From positions 3,659 through 67,658 of the forward strand of contig CAJTXM010000006.1 of the NCBI GenBank assembly GCA_910583545.1: DNA of 64,000 nt, in the 5' to 3' direction. This document shows positions 35,317-42,227 of the stretch, one piece after another. The stretch's first letter is position 1. Every line of letters starts with the position of its first letter. The notes under the pieces were generated by a model that searched no databases, was not told the origin of the DNA, and saw only the letters and a program-made list of their open reading frames with translations. The DNA comes from an uncultured Christensenella sp. Its GTDB lineage: Bacteria; Bacillota; Clostridia; Christensenellales; Borkfalkiaceae. Both the position numbers and the translations under genes were made by a program.

Positions 35317-35656
35317 TGCAGTTCAGATGCTCCTTTGCCACTCCTATCATAGTTAAAACGTGCCAGTCCGAAACCGAATATAAGACGTTCTGACCGTTTC
35401 TGCGGCTCTTTATTATTTTGTTATCCTTTAAAATTTTGAGTTGATGCGAAACCGCGCTCTGATTTCCGCCGACCGCTTCCGTAATGTGGTCGACGCACAG
35501 CTCGCCGCCTTCGAGCGCCAAAAGAATTTTCAGCCTCGACGGCTCGGAAATTACTTTAAACCTCGCGCACAAATCTGAAATTTTTTCATCGGCGAGCATA
35601 CTCTCTTTTATTTCAGCCACCCTCGCCCCGTGCTCTCTTTCGTTGTCGCAATTCAT
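35309..35656 (-). CDS. ArsR/SmtB-family metal-sensing repressor (CadC-like)
   Basis: A 115-residue winged-helix repressor. ELCVDHITEAVGGNQSAVSHQLKILKDNKIIKSR is the metal-site helix followed by the recognition helix. The C-terminal helix DWHVLTMIGVAKEHL supplies the Asp-His..Glu-His alpha-5 zinc site of SmtB/CadC types, and ELCVDH carries the Cys of an alpha-3 site. It is co-transcribed with the P-type ATPase and surely autoregulated: a perfect palindrome (35677-35694) lies just downstream of the promoter. AAGGAG precedes the ATG. Confidence 0.92.
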   Translation of the reverse strand: MNCDNEREHGARVAEIKESMLADEKISDLCARFKVISEPSRLKILLALEGGELCVDHITEAVGGNQSAVSHQLKILKDNKIIKSRRNGQNVLYSVSDWHVLTMIGVAKEHLNCNE

Positions 35657-35676
35657 ATCTTACTCCTTTATTAATA

Positions 35677-35694
35677 TATGAATATGTATTCATA
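35677..35694. promoter_or_regulatory. SmtB/CadC-type operator
   Basis: TATGAATA-TG-TATTCATA, a perfect 8-2-8 palindrome matching the ATGAA..TTCAT core of known SmtB/ZiaR/CadC sites. It sits just downstream of the predicted +1 (about 35698) of the repressor-ATPase operon. Confidence 0.8.
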
Positions 35695-35704
35695 AGTTGA
35701 TTAA

Positions 35705-35733
35705 ATAATAACACCCCTGACGAAAAATGTCAA
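35705..35733 (-). promoter_or_regulatory. promoter of the metal-efflux operon
   Basis: Minus strand TTGACA (35728-35733), 17-nt spacer, TATTAT (35705-35710). The operator begins within about 4 nt of the predicted start. Confidence 0.8.
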
Positions 35734-35754
35734 CGGTTTTTTTAATTTTTTGTA

Positions 35755-35788
35755 AAAAATAAAGCGAACGGAAATTCCCGTCCGTTTT
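35755..35788 (-). terminator. terminator after the S8 protease gene
   Basis: Minus strand AACGGA-CGGGAATT-TCCGTT stem (35767-35772 and 35781-35786), followed by CGCTTTATTTTTTAC. Confidence 0.65.
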
Positions 35789-35791
35789 ATT

Positions 35792-37366
35792 CTATGCTAC
35801 ATCGTCTTCAAGACCGTAAGTTATTTGAATTTTACCGTCTCGGTATAATATGCAATTACATCCAGTACAAATTAATGCATCTGGAATAACTGCAAATCTC
35901 GTTTTGGGATTATAGGCAACAAAAGAGTGTTTTTCTATCCGTATAGTATAAGGACAATAAGCACAACGCACTTCGTGCTCATCTTTATTTATAAAATGAT
36001 ACCAAGCAGTATGCTTTGTGTGCGCATTACTTAACGCTTTATACGCGTTAAGTTTTCCGCCTGTTACACATAAACCCTCTAAGTTGTCAAGCTTGTCCAC
36101 GTTATTTAAAATAGCATCTTTAACTTCACTTGCAGATAAAAACGGATATTTTGCGTATATCAATGCGGCAACGCCTGATACATATGCTGTAGCAAAAGAA
36201 GTTCCTGAATATTGATTAGTATATTTGTTATTAAGGGTAGTACTATAAATACTTTCTCCCGGAGCAAAAAGATCAACAGTTTCCTTACCGTAATAAGAAA
36301 AATAACTCTTATTGCCATATTCACCTATTGAACCTACGGAAATAAGATTTGGCAACTTAAATTCATAAGCATCAGCAAAATTATCTATATTTAAACCATA
36401 ACCAGTTTCGTTATTTCCAGCCCCCCAAACAAATAATCCTTTATAACCTCTTATCGCTTCAAGCACAGCAGTTCTTTGACCAAAACCTGCCACACTAAAA
36501 TTGATTATATCAATCTGTTCGCTTGTTCCCCATTTATTTTTCGCCCATTGTATTGCTTTGATAACTTCATCGTCTGCAAGTTCATAAACTTGATTTGATG
36601 CTTGCATGGGAACAAGTGTAACATTCCAATTCACGCCGACAACACCTAAATTATTATTACCGACTGCTCCGATAATACCTGCTACCAACGTTCCGTGAGA
36701 ATGAGTATCATCCGATGTTATCGAATTGTCATTAAAAAAATCCCATCCATTTGTTAAATTTGCATTTAAATCCGTATGATTAGCTATACCCGTATCTAAT
36801 ATTCCTACCCGAACATTTTTACTTCCTGTTGTTATATTCCAAGCCTCTGGTGCATTTATACCATATTCGCCATTTAAACCCCATAATTCATTACTTGCAA
36901 AATATGTATCGTTTGCTAATAAAGCAGGCTTAAATAAATAATTTGGTTCTGCGCTAATTACACTTTGCATTTTTTTTAATATTTTTATAGCATTAACAAC
37001 ATTTTCTTTTGATTTATTCTTTAAATAAATTTGCAAAATCTGTTTAAATTCTAATTCTTTTATATTTAGTAAATTTGTATTTGCAGTTAAATCATTTATA
37101 TAATCTATTTCAATTCCATTAAAGAATTTTGGATTATGAACTTTATTTACTTCACTGACACTACTGTCTAAAACAACTATTAAATTATCATCCTCAAAAT
37201 TATCATTTAAACTAACTATATTATCATTAGTTATTGTAGTATCATTTATCTTTGCATTTGCTAATAATGGATTTTTATAAGGCAAACACATTTTATATGC
37301 TAATAAAATAATAACACAAATTAATAAAGTAAAGATAATAAGATTAAAAATTTTATATTTTTTCAT
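35792..37366 (-). CDS. subtilisin-like S8 serine protease with propeptide and Cys-rich tail
   Basis: A 524-residue exported protease. An N-terminal helix (6-26) serves as signal or anchor. Residues 55-147 resemble an inhibitor-I9-like propeptide, starting DNLIVVLDSSV and ending VISAEPNYL. The catalytic domain has Asp191 (GILDTG), His224 (HSHGTLVAG), oxyanion Asn318 (WGAGNN) and Ser390 (SGTSFATA), all intact. After residue 455 comes an unusual tail with C468-x2-C471 and C500-x2-C503-x-C505, a possible zinc finger. GGAAG lies upstream of the ATG. It is AT-rich compared with flanking genes and sits at the end of a cluster of lipoproteins and free propeptide-like proteins. Confidence 0.88.
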   Translation of the reverse strand: MKKYKIFNLIIFTLLICVIILLAYKMCLPYKNPLLANAKINDTTITNDNIVSLNDNFEDDNLIVVLDSSVSEVNKVHNPKFFNGIEIDYINDLTANTNLLNIKELEFKQILQIYLKNKSKENVVNAIKILKKMQSVISAEPNYLFKPALLANDTYFASNELWGLNGEYGINAPEAWNITTGSKNVRVGILDTGIANHTDLNANLTNGWDFFNDNSITSDDTHSHGTLVAGIIGAVGNNNLGVVGVNWNVTLVPMQASNQVYELADDEVIKAIQWAKNKWGTSEQIDIINFSVAGFGQRTAVLEAIRGYKGLFVWGAGNNETGYGLNIDNFADAYEFKLPNLISVGSIGEYGNKSYFSYYGKETVDLFAPGESIYSTTLNNKYTNQYSGTSFATAYVSGVAALIYAKYPFLSASEVKDAILNNVDKLDNLEGLCVTGGKLNAYKALSNAHTKHTAWYHFINKDEHEVRCAYCPYTIRIEKHSFVAYNPKTRFAVIPDALICTGCNCILYRDGKIQITYGLEDDVA

Positions 37367-37369
37367 TTT

Positions 37370-38308
37370 TTATTTCTTCCAAATTTTTATTTGATTACTG
37401 TTGCCGTAATAGAATTTTATACCGTCGATTTCTATGGTTTGAACAATCGTAAGAAAACCGCTGTAATTATCAGACATCATAACCGCTACACAACCGTTAT
37501 ATGTTCCGTCATATTCGTTGACATTTATTTCCAATTTTTTACCTAACAGTTTTTCTAAGTAGTCTAAATCTTTATCTATCAAATGCCCATCAAAATATGA
37601 CTGTTTAACCGCCACTTCGGTTTCAACTGACAGTTTTTCGGGTGTTTTAGGCAAAGGTTTATAATCTTCTCCCATTACCTCTTCGTTACCGCTACGCCCG
37701 CAATTATGGTAATACGCGATGCTCATTAAATCTTCACGAGTGATATAGCCCAACCAATAAGCTTCAGCGACTGTATAAAAACCGTTCTCTCCTATTTCAT
37801 TTTTCAAATTACTAATTTTAATCCATATTAATATTCTTTGGTTATTCCAATAATATAACGTTATATCTTCAATCTTCTCTTCCCAATTATTATATTCAAT
37901 CAAATTATTACCAACATTCACAATACTTGCGACCGTGTTTCCGTAAGTTCCGAAATAATTGAACCAAATTTCTTCTTTTGTATGGTTGATTTTATATTGC
38001 TCCCAATACTCGGAACTATAAAACGAGTCTTTCATTGCTTGATCTGTCGTTTTGCTCAGTCTTTCCGGCACCATAGGTAACGGAGTATAATTTTTACTCA
38101 TAACATTTTCGTTTCCTTTACGTCCGTTATTATAATAATAAGCTATACTCATAACCTGCTCGCGGGTTAAATAGCCTTTTTCGTACGCCTGCGTTACGGT
38201 GTAAAATTCGCCATCTTCAAGCGTTTCGTTATTCGTGCAACCGACTAACGCAAAAGCAGTTATAACAACTGAAACAACGGACAAAATAAATGCAATTAAC
38301 TTTTTCAT
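37370..38308 (-). CDS. lipoprotein with two tandem copies of a new domain
   Basis: A 312-residue lipoprotein: signal peptide with lipobox ALVGC (Cys near 24). It contains two copies of a domain, the first near 34-165 and the second near 176-310. Each starts FYTV..AY..GY(L/I)TRE then (Q/D)(V/L)MSIAYY, followed by NxGRxGNExVM and YxPLPxxPExLS, and each ends in a G-T-Y-x-x-x-V(A) strand and an aromatic (I)KIW tail. The protein at 39442-39966 has a single copy. I know no name for this domain. A consensus promoter and GGGAG ribosome-binding site precede it. It ends 3 nt before the S8 protease start codon, so both are likely on one message. Confidence 0.75.
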   Translation of the reverse strand: MKKLIAFILSVVSVVITAFALVGCTNNETLEDGEFYTVTQAYEKGYLTREQVMSIAYYYNNGRKGNENVMSKNYTPLPMVPERLSKTTDQAMKDSFYSSEYWEQYKINHTKEEIWFNYFGTYGNTVASIVNVGNNLIEYNNWEEKIEDITLYYWNNQRILIWIKISNLKNEIGENGFYTVAEAYWLGYITREDLMSIAYYHNCGRSGNEEVMGEDYKPLPKTPEKLSVETEVAVKQSYFDGHLIDKDLDYLEKLLGKKLEINVNEYDGTYNGCVAVMMSDNYSGFLTIVQTIEIDGIKFYYGNSNQIKIWKK

Positions 38309-38348
38309 ATTGCTCCCTTTTAATATTATTTATATGGAAATTTTTTAC

Positions 38349-38377
38349 ATTATAACAAAAATGCCGTTTTGTGTCAA
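38349..38377 (-). promoter_or_regulatory. promoter of the lipoprotein-S8 protease unit
   Basis: Minus strand perfect TTGACA (38372-38377), 17-nt spacer, perfect TATAAT (38349-38354), about 40 nt before the lipoprotein ATG. Confidence 0.85.
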
Positions 38378-38399
38378 TAGTGAGTTTGGTTTTCACCGC

Positions 38400-38420
38400 G
38401 CAAGTTTATTTTACATTTGC
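38400..38420. repeat. 21-bp motif, copy 1
   Basis: Begins GCAAGTTTAT and ends TTTACATTTGC; quasi-palindromic with GCAA/TTGC ends. An identical copy lies at 60145-60165, in both cases 90-130 bp upstream of the start of an AT-rich secreted-protein gene on the minus strand. Here it is 22 nt upstream of the -35 box. Confidence 0.7.
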
Positions 38421-38421
38421 A

Positions 38422-38835
38422 TTATCGAATGGCATAACGCTTTGAAACAAGATTCTTCACTTCGTTCAGAATGACAGTGTGGTTACAAATGCTATAACGA
38501 TACGAAAAAACTCCACATTCATTGTATTGATATTTTTCGGTATATAAATCAGCAAATATAATTTTCGAAACAGCATCTATTTCTTTGAAATAATTAAAAT
38601 GAATTTCATTTAAATAATTATATGAACTTTTTAAAATTACACAAACCTCATTATCCTCAAATTTCATATCAATTGTAGGTTCTTGATAATATTTTAAAAC
38701 ATCTCTATCATCTTCGCTTAGCTCAACATTATTTATTTCTGCATTACCATTTTTCGGTATAAACGAAATACAAGTAACCAGCGTTAGAAAACCTATTAAT
38801 AAAACCAAATAAATTCCTTTTTTTAATTTAATCAT
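38422..38835 (-). CDS. propeptide-like exported protein, truncated by a repeat
   Basis: A 137-residue protein with an N-terminal hydrophobic segment (8-26). Residues 40-105 parallel the 38874-39353 paralog (LSEDDRDVLKYYQEPT, then DNEVCVILKSSYNYL and a DLYTEKY strand). The homology stops there: the last 20 codons (from about HTVILNEVKNL) are encoded by a dispersed-repeat sequence, and the C-terminal half with the EPNY/QPNY motif is missing. GGAGGAG precedes the ATG. Possibly non-functional. Confidence 0.6.
   Translation of the reverse strand: MIKLKKGIYLVLLIGFLTLVTCISFIPKNGNAEINNVELSEDDRDVLKYYQEPTIDMKFEDNEVCVILKSSYNYLNEIHFNYFKEIDAVSKIIFADLYTEKYQYNECGVFSYRYSICNHTVILNEVKNLVSKRYAIR
38449..38476. 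repeat. fragment of a dispersed intergenic repeat inside the truncated gene
   Basis: The segment containing GATTCTTCACTTCG and CAGAATGACA matches a short sequence scattered through many bacterial genomes, often mistranslated at the ends of genes. Here it replaces the 3' half of the propeptide-like gene. Identification is from memory of that repeat type; no second copy is in this window. Confidence 0.5.
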
Positions 38836-38873
38836 TTTACTCCTCCGTAAATTTTTAGAATTTGAAATTAATT

Positions 38874-39353
38874 TTAATTATCAACGGGATAACTAATATA
38901 ATTAGGTTGAGCAATTAAAACCATATCCAAAGTCTCTAATAAATTGCAAATATCTAAAATTTTCTCTTTACTGTGCACTTCAAGTATAAAATCAAACATA
39001 TGATTTTCTTCCGACTTATTCAAAGGAAATTTTCCGTTTTTACTGTACGGAATTTCACGCGTATATAAATCAACGTATAATATTTTAGAAACTTTTTCTA
39101 CTATTTTAAAATCCTCAAAATATAATTCTTCCAAATCATCGAATGCACTTTTTAAAATTACACAAACTTCATTATCCTTAAAATCCCTATCAAGTGTCGG
39201 TTCTTGATGATATTTAAGGACGTCTTTATCCGCCTCACTGAGCGGAGTTTCAACCGTGTTTTTATCACAGTTTGCGCCTGTAAAAACGGGTATTACCGCC
39301 AATGCAAGAAAGACCAACAAAACTGCTTTGAATTTGCTTAATAATTTCTTCAT
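38874..39353 (-). CDS. free-standing propeptide (I9-like) domain protein
   Basis: A 159-residue exported protein with signal peptide (about 1-28) followed by NCDKN; the Cys has Asn before it, so lipidation is doubtful. Residues 38-157 align by eye with residues 55-145 of the S8 protease: DNEVCVILKSAFDDL, a VSKILYVDLYT strand, FILEVHSKEKILDICNLLE and the terminal VLIAQPNYI, matching the protease's VISAEPNYL. No catalytic domain follows. In known families such isolated propeptides act as inhibitors or folding chaperones of subtilases; I infer the same here. AAGGAG precedes the ATG. Confidence 0.7.
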   Translation of the reverse strand: MKKLLSKFKAVLLVFLALAVIPVFTGANCDKNTVETPLSEADKDVLKYHQEPTLDRDFKDNEVCVILKSAFDDLEELYFEDFKIVEKVSKILYVDLYTREIPYSKNGKFPLNKSEENHMFDFILEVHSKEKILDICNLLETLDMVLIAQPNYISYPVDN

Positions 39354-39441
39354 ACAACTCCTTATTTGATTTTTTCAATTTCTTATTATATTTTATGATA
39401 GCATATTATAATAGATTAAGCAAATATTTTTTAATGCTTAA

Positions 39442-39966
39442 CTATGCCCTCGTTTCTTCTGTTTTTATCCAGATAAGCATCCCGTTGCCGTCGCTGTATT
39501 GAATATTTATATCTCCGACTTGTTCGGTCCACAAAGCGCAAGTATAACCTGTAAAATTGTCGGTCATCTTAACCGCTATGCAATCGCCATACGTGCCGTT
39601 ATATTCAAATATAGTTACTTGAAGTTTTTCGCCCGCTAATTCTTCATTAGCTTTTAAATCCTCTTCTTTCCAACGATGATCAATATAAGTTTGTCTGAGC
39701 GATGCTTCCGTTACTTTCGACAGTTTTTCGGGAGTTTTAAGTAAAGGTTGATAATCTTCGCTCATTATTTCTTCATTGTGACTTCTGCCGCCGTTGTGAT
39801 AATAAGCAATACTCATAACCTGTTCGCGCGTTAAATAGCCCTTTTCGTATGCTTCGGTTACGGTGTAAAATTTGCCATCTTCAAGTTTTTCATCATTTTT
39901 GCCGCATCCGACAGCACACAACAGCAAGCACACAGGTACAAGCAAAAAACTTAAAAGTTTTTTCAT
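39442..39966 (-). CDS. lipoprotein with one copy of the GYLTRE-type domain
   Basis: A 174-residue lipoprotein with lipobox CAVGC (Cys near 21) and one copy of the domain doubled in the 37370-38308 protein: FYTVTEAYEKGYLTRE, then QVMSIAYYHNGGRSHNEEIM, PLLKTPEKLS and, near the end, the GTYGDCIAVKM strand and MLIWIK. It heads the AT-rich cluster; AGAGAG precedes the ATG. Its single-copy form suggests that the two-domain protein arose by duplication. Function unknown. Confidence 0.75.
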   Translation of the reverse strand: MKKLLSFLLVPVCLLLCAVGCGKNDEKLEDGKFYTVTEAYEKGYLTREQVMSIAYYHNGGRSHNEEIMSEDYQPLLKTPEKLSKVTEASLRQTYIDHRWKEEDLKANEELAGEKLQVTIFEYNGTYGDCIAVKMTDNFTGYTCALWTEQVGDINIQYSDGNGMLIWIKTEETRA

Positions 39967-40069
39967 AATTTCTCTCTTCTTTATTACTTTTATATTTTAC
40001 TAAATTTTACCATAATTTTTTAAATCTGTCAATAGCTGGTCTGATTGCGTATCGGCGCCCCTCTGCTTA

Positions 40070-40106
40070 AAAAAAGAACTCTGTCAAAGCAAACAGAGTT
40101 CTTTTT
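40070..40106 (-). terminator. terminator after ligA
   Basis: Stem AAGAACTCTGT / ACAGAGTTCTT with an 8-nt loop. On the minus strand it follows the ligA stop and runs into a T7 tract. The plus-strand side also has T5. Confidence 0.88.
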
Positions 40107-40108
40107 AC

Positions 40109-42046
40109 TTAAAGCATATTTTTAAATTCTTCTTCGCCGATGATTTTTACGTTCAGTTTTTTAGCTTTGTCTAATTTCGAGCCTGCCGACTCGCCTGCGA
40201 TAACGAGCGTGGTTTTTGCGGTGACAGAGCTCTGACATTCTCCACCGCGTTCTTCGATAAGCTTCTGCGCTTCACTGCGTTTGAGAGTTGAAAGCGTGCC
40301 CGTCAGCACTACGAATTCGCCCGAAAACACGCCCGAAACGGATTTGTTTTCTTTAACTTTTGGAGTTATTCCGGAATTTAAAAGGTTTTTAACCTCTTTT
40401 GCGTTGTCTTCGTCCTTAAACCAGTTTACGATAGCTTCAGCGGTGACTTCGCCGATATTTTCAAGCGATAAAAGTTCTTCCCTATCCGCCTTTGCAATGT
40501 TTTCAAGACTTTTAAAATACTTCGCTAAATCCTTTGCGGCGACCTTGCCCACTCCGTCTATTCCGAGTGCGAAAATGAATCTGTCCAAACTCACGGACTT
40601 GCTCTTTTCTATTGCCGTCAAAAGATTTTTTATCTTTTTATCCTTGAACCCGTCAAGCTTTTCCAAATCCTCGGAATTCAGAGCGTAAAGACGGGAACAG
40701 TTGCGAAGATCGAGATTATCGTACATCTGACCTGCGGTCATCTCCGAAAGTCCCTCGATATCCATAGCGTCTTTCTGCGCGAAATGCTCCACCTTGCCGA
40801 TAATTCTCGGACGGCAGAACCTGTTCGGGCAGAACAGGTTTGCGCCGTTTTCCACAACTTTGCTGTCACAGAAAGGGCACTTTTCGGGCTTTGAAACAGG
40901 CACGCTGCCCTCCGCGTGCGCGACTGCGCCTAAAATTTCGGGAATGACTTCGTTTGAACGGCGGATGAGCACACGGCTTCCGACCTTGACGTCCTTTTTG
41001 GTCAAATCTCCGAAGTTGTTCAAGGTTGCTTTTCTGACCGTCGCGCCGCCTAAGTCGACAGGCTCTACAAGCGCAAGCGGAGTGAGCTTTCCCGTACGTC
41101 CGACCTGCCACTTTATTTCGTTTACGACGGTTTCCCTCTCCTCTGCTTCGAATTTATACGCAATCGCAAAGCGCGGAAATTTATCAGTATAGCCGAGAGC
41201 TTCCCTTGCCGTGCAGTCGTTGAGCTTAATAACCGCGCCGTCGGTTAAAACGTCGATATTCTTGCGTTCCAACTCGATTTCCTCAATGGCGGAACGAACT
41301 TCTTCTACAGATTTGCAGACGCGAAGAAAGGGATAAACCTTAAAACCGTTTTTCTTTAAAAAACCGAAATGTTCTTCCTGCGTTTCCAAAAAGCCGTCGC
41401 TTAAAAAATTGACGTTGTAAAAGAGAATTTCGCATTTGCGCTCGGCAGTGATTTTGGGGTCGAGATTGCGGATAGCGCCCGCGACGGCGTTGCGCGCGTT
41501 TTTGAGCTGTTCTTTTGCTGTCTGATTATATTTTTCAAGCACGCTGAGCCGAATAACCGCTTCGCCCTGAATTTCGGCAACGCCCTTGTAATCTATCGTA
41601 AGGGGAAAAGATTTTATTGTAAGACACTGCGCCGTGACGTCCTCGCCGACGACGCCGTTTCCCCTCGTCGTAGCGCGCACGAATCTGCCGTTTTCGTAAG
41701 TCAAGCACATTGTAAGACCGTCGAACTTATATTCGACGGTGTATTCGGGATTTTCGACCGCCTTTCCGACGCGCGTGAAAAAGGCGTCGAGCTCGTCATA
41801 GCTCACCGACTTGTCGAGGCTGTAAAGCCTTGCGATATGAGTATGACGCTCAAAGCCCTTCATCGGCTCGCCCCCGACTCTCCTGGTAGGGCTGTCGAAG
41901 CGGACTTCGCCCGTTTCCTCCTCTAAACGCTTCAATTCGTCGTAGAGTTTATCGTACTCTCTGTCGGGAACGGACGGGTTATCTAAAACGTAATATTCAT
42001 ACGCCCATTGATTTAAAGTTTTAATTAAATAATCGACTCTATCCAT
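40109..42046 (-). CDS. ligA: NAD+-dependent DNA ligase LigA
   Basis: A 645-residue replicative ligase that seals nicks with NAD+. In order: Ia domain with YYVLDNP..DREYD, adenylation domain with the nucleophile Lys107 in EYKFDG, OB fold (VGRTGKLTPLALVEP), zinc finger CPFCDSKVVENGANLFC..C, helix-hairpin-helix repeats (about 450-560), and a C-terminal BRCT domain (FVVLTGTLSTLKRSEA). The domain set is complete. It follows pcrA on the same strand after a 180-bp gap containing an unusual non-coding element. Confidence 0.96.
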   Translation of the reverse strand: MDRVDYLIKTLNQWAYEYYVLDNPSVPDREYDKLYDELKRLEEETGEVRFDSPTRRVGGEPMKGFERHTHIARLYSLDKSVSYDELDAFFTRVGKAVENPEYTVEYKFDGLTMCLTYENGRFVRATTRGNGVVGEDVTAQCLTIKSFPLTIDYKGVAEIQGEAVIRLSVLEKYNQTAKEQLKNARNAVAGAIRNLDPKITAERKCEILFYNVNFLSDGFLETQEEHFGFLKKNGFKVYPFLRVCKSVEEVRSAIEEIELERKNIDVLTDGAVIKLNDCTAREALGYTDKFPRFAIAYKFEAEERETVVNEIKWQVGRTGKLTPLALVEPVDLGGATVRKATLNNFGDLTKKDVKVGSRVLIRRSNEVIPEILGAVAHAEGSVPVSKPEKCPFCDSKVVENGANLFCPNRFCRPRIIGKVEHFAQKDAMDIEGLSEMTAGQMYDNLDLRNCSRLYALNSEDLEKLDGFKDKKIKNLLTAIEKSKSVSLDRFIFALGIDGVGKVAAKDLAKYFKSLENIAKADREELLSLENIGEVTAEAIVNWFKDEDNAKEVKNLLNSGITPKVKENKSVSGVFSGEFVVLTGTLSTLKRSEAQKLIEERGGECQSSVTAKTTLVIAGESAGSKLDKAKKLNVKIIGEEEFKNML

Positions 42047-42059
42047 TAAAAATCATACC

Positions 42060-42212
42060 TTATATAAAAATGAAACGCAGAGATACGGGCAGAAAGAGGC
42101 GCGCGAGGAAAACCTGAAGGAATTTACAAAGACGTAAATGTCGCACCGATGACGAGGGTTCCCTTTGGGAAACGTCACACTGAAAGTTGCCGCAGCGCAA
42201 CAATGTTATGCG
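42060..42212. other. structured non-coding element between pcrA and ligA
   Basis: No credible gene. Several hairpins are visible: TTTAC/GTAAA around 42123-42138, GACG..TTCCC-TTT-GGGAA..CGTC around 42151-42176, and GTTGC/GCAAC near 42186-42201, with a GC-rich AGGCGCGCGAGG segment. It resembles intergenic repeat sequence I associate with clostridial genomes, but I see only one copy here. It would be transcribed within the pcrA-ligA message if there is read-through. Confidence 0.4.
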
Positions 42213-42227
42213 AAGTATATATGCGTT

